From assembly GCA_963922715.1 (NCBI GenBank), contig CAWUJT010000045.1, forward strand, positions 1 to 17,528: a stretch of DNA of 17,528 nt, written 5' to 3'. Shown here piece by piece: positions 8,414 through 14,659 of the stretch. Origin of the DNA: CAWUJT01 sp963922715. Its GTDB lineage: Bacteria; Pseudomonadota; Alphaproteobacteria; Rhodobacterales; Rhodobacteraceae. The notes under the pieces were generated by a model that saw nothing but the letters and a program-made list of their open reading frames with translations, searched no databases and had not been told where the DNA came from. A program made the position numbers and the translations under genes. Position 1 is the stretch's first letter; every line of letters starts with the position of its first letter.

Positions 8414-9220
8414 TTATCGGATCAAGTTGGGCCGTACCTTAAGCTTAGGCGACTGCGGCAAATGGCGGTTCAGGTAACGGTTCACGATCCCAAAGAGCGT
8501 GATCACAACCAGGGTCAGAGCAATGAAATAAGCGGCCAGGATTGGGTAAGGGATGAACGGATTGAAGGTTTTATCGGCAAAATAGGCCGCATAATAGAGT
8601 GCATCCCCCCGTTGTTGTCGCGCCGGAAAACCAGAAAAGAATACCAATGCGGAGGCATGAAACAGAAAAATCGCCTCATTAGTGTAAGCCGGCCAGGCTA
8701 GCCTGAGCATGGTGGGAAGCGTGATGCGCCGGAATTTGACCCATCCGTCAAATCCATAGGCATGGGCGGCGTCAAGATCACCTTTTGGGATGGATTTGAG
8801 AGCGCCATAAAAGATCTCCCCAGAATAGGCGGCGGTGTTAAGAAACAAAACGATCAACGCCCCAAGCCAGGCAGAGGTGAAAGGGTTAAAAAATGGGATG
8901 GAAGATTTTAACGATAAAAACAGGAAGTAGGCAAAAAAGAACTGGATAAACAAAGGCGAGCCGCGGAATACAAAGATGAACCATGTGGCCGGGATACGGA
9001 CCATAGGATTATGCGCCATTTTGCCAAGGGCCACGACAACGGCAAGGAAAAAGCCTGTACATAGAGCGACAGCACCAAAGTATATATTCCAAATCATGCC
9101 AGAGCCAATCAGCGTCACCTGCTGGCAGAGCGTAAAATCCGACCGCGGCAGAAGACGTTCGCCGTACCCTAAAGAGCGAAAGGCATAATTGGCGATCGTT
9201 TCGTAACAGGCTTCAAACAT
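8414..9220 (-). CDS. Amino-acid-type ABC transporter permease (HisM-like)
   Basis: Inner-membrane permease subunit of a polar amino acid importer, 268 residues. Several hydrophobic helices are visible (around 40-65, 80-105, 118-135, 190-215 and 228-250). The cytoplasmic EAA-type loop reads YGALKSIPKGDLDAAHAYGF and contacts the ATPase. The SGEIFYGALKSIPKG context and the FRGSPLFIQ segment are standard for the HisM/ArtM group. It begins 12 bases after the other permease gene ends, with an AAAGAG ribosome-binding site. It should pair with the HisQ-like protein as a heterodimer. The N-terminal region before the first helix (about 35 residues) is somewhat long. Confidence 0.93.
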   Translation of the reverse strand: MFEACYETIANYAFRSLGYGERLLPRSDFTLCQQVTLIGSGMIWNIYFGAVALCTGFFLAVVVALGKMAHNPMVRIPATWFIFVFRGSPLFIQFFFAYFLFLSLKSSIPFFNPFTSAWLGALIVLFLNTAAYSGEIFYGALKSIPKGDLDAAHAYGFDGWVKFRRITLPTMLRLAWPAYTNEAIFLFHASALVFFSGFPARQQRGDALYYAAYFADKTFNPFIPYPILAAYFIALTLVVITLFGIVNRYLNRHLPQSPKLKVRPNLIR

Positions 9221-9232
9221 TGGCGCTCTTTT

Positions 9233-10117
9233 TCATGCCGTGGCCTTTTTGCGCAAGGCTTCGCCTGTCTGAGTAGCTTGCCCATGGTTCAGATGCTTGT
9301 CGATCCGGTTCAAGACCACTTCAGATACGCGCGTGAAGGCAAGATAAAAAACCAACAGAAACAGAAAATACCACATGCGCCAATCACCGTGTGGATAAGC
9401 GGTGAACTGAGGTGTTTTGGTTCCCCCCAACTCCCGCGCCCAGTAGACAATATCTTCCACGCCCAAAAGAAACAGCAACGGGGTTGCTTTGATGAGAATC
9501 ATCCACAGATTGGACAGCCCTGGCAGCGCATACATCCACATTTGCGGCACTAGAATGCACCAGAAAATCTGGCGCTGTGTCATACCGAAGGCGGCGGCTG
9601 TTTCAAGTTGCGCCTTCGGGACAGCCTGCATCGCGCCAAACAGGACATTGGCGGCAAACGCCCCAAAGACAATGGCATAGGTGAAAACCGCCAAAGCAAA
9701 CCCATAGGCTTCATGCACCCATTGCGGGGCCGTGCTGAGGGGGAGTTTGGCATCTGGGCACACCAGAAAGTCACTGCCTTGACGGATTGGAGCCGTCCAA
9801 TCTGGACACAGCACATGATGCCGCAGCCATTCAAAGCCTTGATCCAAGGCAATCACGAAAAAAAGGAAAAAAGCAATATCAGGCACACCGCGCACAATCG
9901 CGATATACCCTTTCCCGAGCCAACGAAATGGTCCCTTTGCCCGCGCGACCGAGGCGCCTACAAACCCAAACGCCAATGAGAGGGGTGCCGTGATCGCCAA
10001 AAGCAAAAGCACGGTCCCAAACGAGGCATAAAAGGCAATGTGTTTGCCCGTTGTCAGATAACAAGACATCCAGGCAAGCCCTTGTAGGGTTGATGGGTCA
10101 GTGCAAGAGGCGAACAT
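9233..10117 (-). CDS. Amino-acid-type ABC transporter permease (HisQ-like)
   Basis: Second membrane subunit of the importer, 294 residues. It has a long first helix (about 28-56), the IVRGVPDIAFFLFF segment and the EAA loop FGAMQAVPKAQLETAAAFGM, followed by the helix pair near WMILIKATPLLFLLGVEDIVYW. A loop of about 45 residues around two cysteines (CPDWTAPIRQG and LVCPDAK) sits between the first helices and is longer than in HisQ of enteric bacteria. The ATG at 10117 has no clear Shine-Dalgarno and lies ten bases beyond a strong stem-loop; an ATG 16 codons further in has a weak AGGG upstream. I keep the first because CTDPSTLQGLAWMSCYLTTGKH looks like the normal start region. Confidence 0.91.
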   Translation of the reverse strand: MFASCTDPSTLQGLAWMSCYLTTGKHIAFYASFGTVLLLLAITAPLSLAFGFVGASVARAKGPFRWLGKGYIAIVRGVPDIAFFLFFVIALDQGFEWLRHHVLCPDWTAPIRQGSDFLVCPDAKLPLSTAPQWVHEAYGFALAVFTYAIVFGAFAANVLFGAMQAVPKAQLETAAAFGMTQRQIFWCILVPQMWMYALPGLSNLWMILIKATPLLFLLGVEDIVYWARELGGTKTPQFTAYPHGDWRMWYFLFLLVFYLAFTRVSEVVLNRIDKHLNHGQATQTGEALRKKATA

Positions 10118-10127
10118 GGGGTATGAA

Positions 10128-10162
10128 TTTCAGGGGCCAAAGTCAGGAATTGGCCCCTGAAA
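10128..10162 (-). other. 13-bp perfect stem-loop between binding-protein and permease genes
   Basis: Arms of 13 bases (10128-10140 and 10150-10162; one arm reads TTTCAGGGGCCAA) are exact complements with a 9-base loop. It lies between the binding-protein stop (10170-10172) and the permease start (10117). No T-run follows, so it is not a classical terminator. Such intercistronic hairpins are known in other importer operons to protect the 5' mRNA from 3' decay or to attenuate read-through, letting binding protein exceed permease. That role here is inference. Confidence 0.7.
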
Positions 10163-10169
10163 GAAGTGT

Positions 10170-10904
10170 TTAGTCGTAAGTTGGTGCGTCTTCACCAAAC
10201 CATTTGACGATCATAGCATTCAAAGTTCCATCAGCCTTCATCGAGTCAATCGCCGCATCGAACTTTGCTTTGAGCTCCCCATCGCTTTCGCGCAGGCCCA
10301 GGCCAATGCCGCCACCCAGAGCGACATCATCGCCGACAAACATCAGTTCACCACCAGAGGCTTCGACGATCGGGGTTAAGAAATCCTTATCGGCAAAAAC
10401 AGCATCTGCCTCACCAGAGCGGACGGCAGCAACGGTCTCTTCCGGGGTTGCGAATTCAATCAATGCCGCAGAACCTTCTGCCACGTAGCCCGCTTGGATC
10501 GTGGCGGTTTGGGCTGCGATCATACCACCCGAGAGATCTGCATCCATGGAGGTTCCCACATAGGCAGATGCCGCCGGTGGAAAGTAGTTTTGTGTGAAGT
10601 CTATCACTTCGTCACGCTCATCCGTGATACTCATCCCGGCAATAATCGTATCGTAATTCCCAGAAACCAGGTTGGGAATGATCGAATCCCACTCATTGGT
10701 GACCCACTCACAGGTTAATTCAGCGCGGGCGCATAATTCATCTCCGACGTCACGTTCAAAGCCGTCAACTTCGCCCGCATCGTTGAGAAAGTTATACGGA
10801 GGGTACGCCCCTTCTGTACCCATGCGCACGACAGAATGGCCGCCAGCAAGTGCAATTGAACCGGCCAAGGCAAACGCCGCCGTTGTCAGTAAAAGTTTGG
10901 TCAT
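10170..10904 (-). CDS. Family 3 extracellular solute-binding protein (HisJ/LAO-like)
   Basis: Periplasmic receptor of the importer, 244 residues. The signal peptide MTKLLLTTAAFALAGSIALA is probably cut after residue 20. Family landmarks are GAYPPYNF (32-39), GFERDVGDEL, WDSIIPNLVSGNYD, AGMSITDER (89-97; R97 would bind the alpha-carboxylate) and ADAVFADKDFL. C58 and C65 have the same C-x6-C spacing as the disulfide loop of HisJ and LAO, which suggests a basic amino acid or related cation as ligand; that is inference. The side-chain-binding Asp of LAO appears as Glu (E31). I chose ATG 10904, which has GGGGAG upstream; a longer opening to 11021 overlaps the ATPase gene and has no signal peptide. 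Confidence 0.92.
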   Translation of the reverse strand: MTKLLLTTAAFALAGSIALAGGHSVVRMGTEGAYPPYNFLNDAGEVDGFERDVGDELCARAELTCEWVTNEWDSIIPNLVSGNYDTIIAGMSITDERDEVIDFTQNYFPPAASAYVGTSMDADLSGGMIAAQTATIQAGYVAEGSAALIEFATPEETVAAVRSGEADAVFADKDFLTPIVEASGGELMFVGDDVALGGGIGLGLRESDGELKAKFDAAIDSMKADGTLNAMIVKWFGEDAPTYD

Positions 10905-10935
10905 GGAGGTCTCCCCTTTGGTTATGATATCAGTC

Positions 10936-11703
10936 TCAGGCGTTGACCGCGCTGAGAAATTGTTGCAGCCGCGTAGATTTTGGCTGATTAAAAAGTAGAT
11001 CAGATGGACCTTCTTCTTCAATAACGCCTTGGTCTAAAAATACAACATGATCCGCAACGTCGCGGGCCAGGTTCATATCATGGGTAACAATCAGCATCGT
11101 GCGCCCCTCCGCCGCAAGACGTTTGATCACCCGAATAACCTCTTGTTCAAGTTCTGGATCTAGCGCCGAGGTCGGCTCATCCAGCAAAAGCGCTTTGGGC
11201 TCCATCGCCAGAGCCCGCGCAATGGCACAACGTTGTTGTTGCCCGCCGGAAAGCTGCGCGGGAAACGCGTCGCACTTATCGCCAATACCGACTTTCTGGA
11301 GCAAATCCCTTGCCCGATGTTCAACCTCTTTGGTGTTTTGCTTTAACACCATCACAGGCGCTTCCATAACGTTTTGCAGTACGGTCAGATGGGACCACAA
11401 ATTAAACTGCTGGAAAACCATACTTAAATTGGTTCGAATGTGTCTGACCTGTTTGGGATCGGCCGGATGCCGTTGCAGGCCTGATCCTTTCCACAGCACA
11501 GGTTCTCCGCAAAAAATGATCTCCCCTGCTTGGCTTTCCTCCAAAAGGTTGCAACAGCGCAGAAGGGTTGATTTCCCCGATCCAGAGGAGCCAATCAAAG
11601 CAATAACGTGACCTTGTGGCGCGGCAATATCCACGCCTTTGATCACATCAAGTGAGCCGTAGGATTTGTACAATCCCTTGATTTCGATAACTGGTGCGGT
11701 CAA
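10936..11703 (-). CDS. Amino-acid ABC transporter ATP-binding protein (HisP-like)
   Basis: Cytoplasmic ATPase that powers the importer, 255 residues. It shows Walker A GSSGSGKST (38-46), a Q-loop at VFQQFNLWSHLTV (97-109), ABC signature LSGGQQQR (151-158), Walker B ALLLDEP (171-177) with a D-loop SALD, and switch histidine H208 in IVTHDM. The segment between Walker A and the Q-loop (WKGSGLQRHPADPKQVRHIR) is typical of HisP/OccP-type proteins. The start codon is TTG at 11703, supported by AAGAGA seven bases upstream; no in-frame ATG exists near it. It is the first gene of the block, and the binding-protein gene follows after 31 bases. Confidence 0.95.
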   Translation of the reverse strand: MTAPVIEIKGLYKSYGSLDVIKGVDIAAPQGHVIALIGSSGSGKSTLLRCCNLLEESQAGEIIFCGEPVLWKGSGLQRHPADPKQVRHIRTNLSMVFQQFNLWSHLTVLQNVMEAPVMVLKQNTKEVEHRARDLLQKVGIGDKCDAFPAQLSGGQQQRCAIARALAMEPKALLLDEPTSALDPELEQEVIRVIKRLAAEGRTMLIVTHDMNLARDVADHVVFLDQGVIEEEGPSDLLFNQPKSTRLQQFLSAVNA

Positions 11704-11955
11704 TAACGTATCTCTTAAGTTCTAAATCATATTCAGTGCGCAAAAATCGCGCAAATGCAATCCGATAGGAGGGGTCTTTGGTGGTATTTTACGCAAATAT
11801 GTCCGATTTAAGCACAACAGATAAAATTTCATCACTTTGAAAGACGCTCTCTCCTTCTTAGGAACGGACAATTCTCTTGCGAGGCCATAGCGTTCACGCC
11901 GACTTAAATAAATTGTCATACGAAGATCAGACATTTATTCATTGGTATTTATGAA
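11704..11955. promoter_or_regulatory. Divergent regulatory region, transporter block / PilZ gene
   Basis: This 252-base AT-rich region must hold the promoter of the transporter block and that of the PilZ gene. GCGCAAA occurs twice in the same direction at 11738-11744 and 11749-11755, one helical turn (11 bases) apart, and a related CGCAAAT lies at 11792-11798. On the minus strand TTTGCG and TATGAT are 18 bases apart, a weak sigma-70-like pair beside those repeats. A minus-strand reading frame of 70 codons (11722-11934) spans the region but looks like no known protein. The operator role is inference. Confidence 0.4.
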
Positions 11956-12260
11956 GTGCGCCAAAATCAAAACATATATGCCTCTCCCCGCAAGTTTGAT
12001 CGGTTTAATGTAAATCTGAGATGCCGCATAAGTTTAGATAATACCTCTCTTTCTGGTGTGGTCGAAAACATCAGCCTGGGCGGTATTGGTGTTTCCCTCT
12101 ATTTCCCAAATCGTTGGATGTCACGGGGGAAACCTATCACATTGAGATCGAAAGGCTTGGCAATCATGCCTGCGAACTGCGCTGGTGCACTGACGCCAAA
12201 TTTGGCTTTAAATTCAGAGACACCTTGCCAAGTATGAAAATGATAGAAGCTTTGTTGTAA
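11956..12260 (+). pseudogene. PilZ-domain (c-di-GMP-binding) protein split by a -1 frame change
   Basis: The first frame starts at GTG 11956 and carries the ligand-binding half of a PilZ domain: RKFDR (RxxxR, 12-16) and ENISLGG (NxSxxG, N39-G44). After about residue 51 it drifts into unrelated residues and stops at 12237. The -1 frame from about 12102 instead encodes the missing half (SLDVTGETYHIEIERLG, then ELRWCTDAKFGFKF) and stops at 12258-12260. Joined, the product would be about 101 residues, a normal single PilZ domain. T-TTC-CCA at 12102-12108 is an in-phase X-XXY-YYZ heptamer, so programmed frameshifting is possible, but a recent mutation or a base-calling error explains it equally well. 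The GTG start lacks a strong Shine-Dalgarno. PilZ identity is clear; functional state is not. Confidence 0.75.
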
Positions 12261-12360
12261 GTATCCTGCTCCATTTATCCTCTCGCCAGATGGTTCTTCT
12301 CATAGTAGGCTTGTTGCAACAGACAGCATCGATGTTTGAGACATCTGACAGAGCCACCTT

Positions 12361-12990
12361 ATGAAACTCGCAAAAACATGGCCGAAGACATGGAACTTGC
12401 CTTGGATTATCCGGCGTCTCAGACCGGATCGTCTTTTTGCACGTTTTGTTGTGGTGGTTTTGGTCGCTGTATTGATGTTATCACCACCCCGTGCGGAGAA
12501 CTACGGCGATAACTATCAGATCGCCCTGCCGCTTTTGGCCTGGAGCTGTGCGTTCGCCACAGGATCAGGGGGAGAGTTTTTTGTGCGGTACCTGATGATG
12601 TTCACAGTAGCCCATGGCAGCAAGCGGGCGCTTGTGGGCACCGAGCTCAATCAACGCCCCCATGGTGGGGAGCATGGCTTTCCCTCTGCCCATACATCCA
12701 CAGCCGTCCTGGGGGCGTCGGCTTTGGTGCATGAATGTCTGCGCGACAGCCCGGTTGTGGCAGGCTTCACCCTTCTGGCCGCCGGGTTCACAGGCGCATC
12801 TCGGATCGAGGCAGGGGCCCATGATATTTGGCAGGTGCTTGCCGGGGCGCTTTTGGGGTGGGCCTGTGATCGCGCATTTCGCCGCAACAAAGCTGTGCGC
12901 CGGAGGTTGCGTAGGGGTGCCATATGGCTCTTTTGGCGAATGCCGCGTGCTTTGGCACAGCGTAGTTACCGCGCCTTATATGATCGTTAA
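12361..12990 (+). CDS. PAP2-like (acid phosphatase superfamily) membrane protein
   Basis: A 209-residue membrane protein with PAP2 landmarks. NQRPHGGEHGFPSAHTS (97-113) covers the end of motif 1 and motif 2 with H111, and GASRIEAGAHDIWQV (145-159) covers motif 3 with R148 and H154. Family members remove phosphate from lipid phosphates. Hydrophobic helices lie near 26-41, 54-68, 113-127, 132-146 and 157-170, and an Arg-rich C-terminal tail follows. Departures from consensus are the lack of the motif 1 Lys at its usual position, PSAH instead of PSGH, and Q158 where the motif 3 Asp (SRx5Hx3D) is expected. Activity is therefore uncertain. Start is ATG 12361; an in-frame stop just upstream excludes a longer product. 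It converges with the GNAT gene, 15 bases away. Confidence 0.8.
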   Translation: MKLAKTWPKTWNLPWIIRRLRPDRLFARFVVVVLVAVLMLSPPRAENYGDNYQIALPLLAWSCAFATGSGGEFFVRYLMMFTVAHGSKRALVGTELNQRPHGGEHGFPSAHTSTAVLGASALVHECLRDSPVVAGFTLLAAGFTGASRIEAGAHDIWQVLAGALLGWACDRAFRRNKAVRRRLRRGAIWLFWRMPRALAQRSYRALYDR

Positions 12991-13005
12991 ATTGAATCGT
13001 TGCGT

Positions 13006-13419
13006 TTATAAATCCCGCGTCATCATGCGGTGCGGGATGCCAGCGTCATCAAATTCAGGGCCGAAAGCAACAAATCCCAATTTTTCATAAAATCCTATCG
13101 CGGACAGTTGACTGCCAAGCTTGGCGGATGTGAACCCTTTTGCCTTGAGCTTTTCTAAGGCGGTCCGCACCAACTGAGCCCCCACACCTGTACCGCGCAG
13201 ATGATCGAGCACAGCAACACGTTCGATTTTTGCAGCATCGCCTTGGGGTGTGACCCGCAGCGTCGCAACAGGCGTGCCGTCTTCATAGGCGAGAAAATGC
13301 AAACAATTTGGTCCCTCCCCAGCAATTTCCAAATCAGCAGGTACACCTTGTTCCTTGGTAAAAACCTGTGTGCGGATGGCTAAACATGCAGCAATATTTC
13401 CCGTTTCCTCAACCTTCAT
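13006..13419 (-). CDS. GNAT family N-acetyltransferase
   Basis: Small acetyl-CoA-dependent acetyltransferase of 137 residues. IRTQVFTKEQGVP (15-27) is the N-terminal signature seen in the ElaA/YjcF-like branch. The beta strand KIERVAVLDHLRGTGVGAQLV contains the R/Q-x-x-G-x-G/A acetyl-CoA loop (R75-G80). GFYEKLGFVAFGPEFDDAGIPH is the usual C-terminal part. The ATG at 13419 overlaps the stop of the GST gene as ATGA, which decides the start; an upstream in-frame start at 13500 would lie well inside that gene. It is the last gene of the dapF-side run, and its substrate cannot be read from sequence. Confidence 0.88.
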   Translation of the reverse strand: MKVEETGNIAACLAIRTQVFTKEQGVPADLEIAGEGPNCLHFLAYEDGTPVATLRVTPQGDAAKIERVAVLDHLRGTGVGAQLVRTALEKLKAKGFTSAKLGSQLSAIGFYEKLGFVAFGPEFDDAGIPHRMMTRDL

Positions 13420-14018
13420 TCCGGTTTGGTGTTTTGCATTGAGGCCCGTTCGCAAAAGGTTTTCTCCCAAGCGGCCAAAGCATCGCGGCCCGCGCGCCAA
13501 TTGCGCTCACTGTGGCGAAAATCGAGATAGCCCAGCGCACAGCCAATCGCAATCTGACCCGCATCAAACGGGCCGTAAAGGTGGCTCATCCAGCGGCTGC
13601 CCAGCGCATCGAGCGCGCGGGTGACCTTTGTCCACTGTGCCTCGAGCCAATCGTCCCAGACAAGGCCCAAGTCTGTCCGAAAGCGCTTTTCGTAAACCAT
13701 GCCAACAGCAGCATCCATAATCGCGTCCCCCGTTGCCTCAAGGGTCAATGTCTCCCACAGCCGCGCTTCGGGATAAAGTCCTGCCTCTGCACGCGCATCC
13801 AGAAAGCGGCAAATGACGCGGCTGTCGTAAAGTGCCGGGCCATCTTCACGCAACAGCACGGGGATCTTTCCCGTAGGGTTTGCCGCGTTTAAAGCTGCCT
13901 CACCCCCCATTGCGCTGGCGGTTACTTCTTTGAAGATGACATCAGTTTGATCGGTTTCGTGTAGAATGACACGCGCTTTGCGCACAAAGGGCGAGATTTT
14001 AGCGCCTAAAAGTTCCAT
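13416..14018 (-). CDS. Glutathione S-transferase-like protein
   Basis: A 200-residue protein with an N-terminal thioredoxin-fold GST domain: LLGAKISPFVRKARVILHE with S9 as candidate glutathione-activating residue, NPTGKIPVLL (47-56, with the cis-Pro) and the LYDSRVICRFLD segment that binds the gamma-glutamyl moiety. The C-terminal half is helical, with YGPFDAGQIAIGCALGYLDFRH as the N-capping region. It resembles the YibF/YfcF-like bacterial GSTs. Start ATG 14018 has AGAGGAG six bases upstream, overlapping the end of the PaiB-like gene. Substrate unknown; conjugation or reductase activity are both possible. Confidence 0.9.
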   Translation of the reverse strand: MELLGAKISPFVRKARVILHETDQTDVIFKEVTASAMGGEAALNAANPTGKIPVLLREDGPALYDSRVICRFLDARAEAGLYPEARLWETLTLEATGDAIMDAAVGMVYEKRFRTDLGLVWDDWLEAQWTKVTRALDALGSRWMSHLYGPFDAGQIAIGCALGYLDFRHSERNWRAGRDALAAWEKTFCERASMQNTKPE

Positions 14019-14029
14019 GATGATCTCCT

Positions 14030-14659
14030 CTAACTTTCCGTCTCAAAGGGTCCGCGCATCAGCCCTGAAAGAAGCTGAACCTCCTGCCCGTGGCCAAAGG
14101 CCAGCATATAGTCAGCAGCCGACAAGCGCGCGGCATCGGATTTGTTTTGGTTGAGCTTCCAGGTGCCGTCAACCTTCTCTACATTAAGCCTGCAGGGCAC
14201 AATCTGGCGCATCATCCGCGCCAGAACCTCAGGTGTCATCTTTGCTGTTTTCCACGGCGTTTTGGGGATCAGCATCTCTTCAAAGTGAGCAGACTGCCGA
14301 TCCAGCATGGCGCGCATTTCTTCTTGGGCCAAGCGTTCCAGCCGCCCGCGCAGATGTATGGCAACATAGTTCCAGGTGGGTACTTGATCCGGCACGCCAT
14401 ACCAATCGGGGGAGACATAGCCATCGGGTCCCGAAACCGCAATCACAGCAGGTTGAGGTGTATTGAGTGCTCTGAGGATTGGGTTGGAACGCAGCAGATG
14501 CAGATCCGCATGACCGCCACTTTCTGGTAAGGCGAAGGGTATATGCGCCAGAAGCGGCCCCGTTTCAGCATTCACGGCTAAAATGCCAAAACCCCGCTCC
14601 CGCGCAAAAGCCAGGTTACGCTCCTCAGGTGTTGTGCGGAAGGATAGGTTCGGGTGCAT
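14030..14659 (-). CDS. FMN-binding negative transcriptional regulator, PaiB-like
   Basis: A 209-residue protein of the PaiB/FMN_bind_2 family, a split-barrel flavin-binding fold. In Bacillus, PaiB affects sporulation and protease genes. Family marks are the MHPN start, GFGILAVN, LLAHIPFAL, HLLRSNPILRAL, SGPDGYVSPDWYG, VPTWNYVAIHLRGRL and the C-terminal WKLNQNKSDAARL. ATG 14659 is chosen because MHPNLSFR is the usual start and GGAG lies 11 bases upstream; a start at 14698 would have no Shine-Dalgarno. It overlaps the end of mtaB by 35 bases. Despite the family name no DNA-binding domain is visible, so a regulatory role here is unproven. Confidence 0.9.
   Translation of the reverse strand: MHPNLSFRTTPEERNLAFARERGFGILAVNAETGPLLAHIPFALPESGGHADLHLLRSNPILRALNTPQPAVIAVSGPDGYVSPDWYGVPDQVPTWNYVAIHLRGRLERLAQEEMRAMLDRQSAHFEEMLIPKTPWKTAKMTPEVLARMMRQIVPCRLNVEKVDGTWKLNQNKSDAARLSAADYMLAFGHGQEVQLLSGLMRGPFETES

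Noticed and set aside
11722..11934. Minus-strand frame of 70 codons in the divergent region
   Set aside because: No family resemblance, AT-rich intergenic composition, no convincing ribosome-binding site, and it covers the region expected to hold promoters.
12614..13090. Plus-strand frame of 158 codons overlapping the PAP2 gene
   Set aside because: It is a shifted reading of the PAP2 gene, which carries recognisable motifs in its own frame, and its end runs antisense into the GNAT gene.
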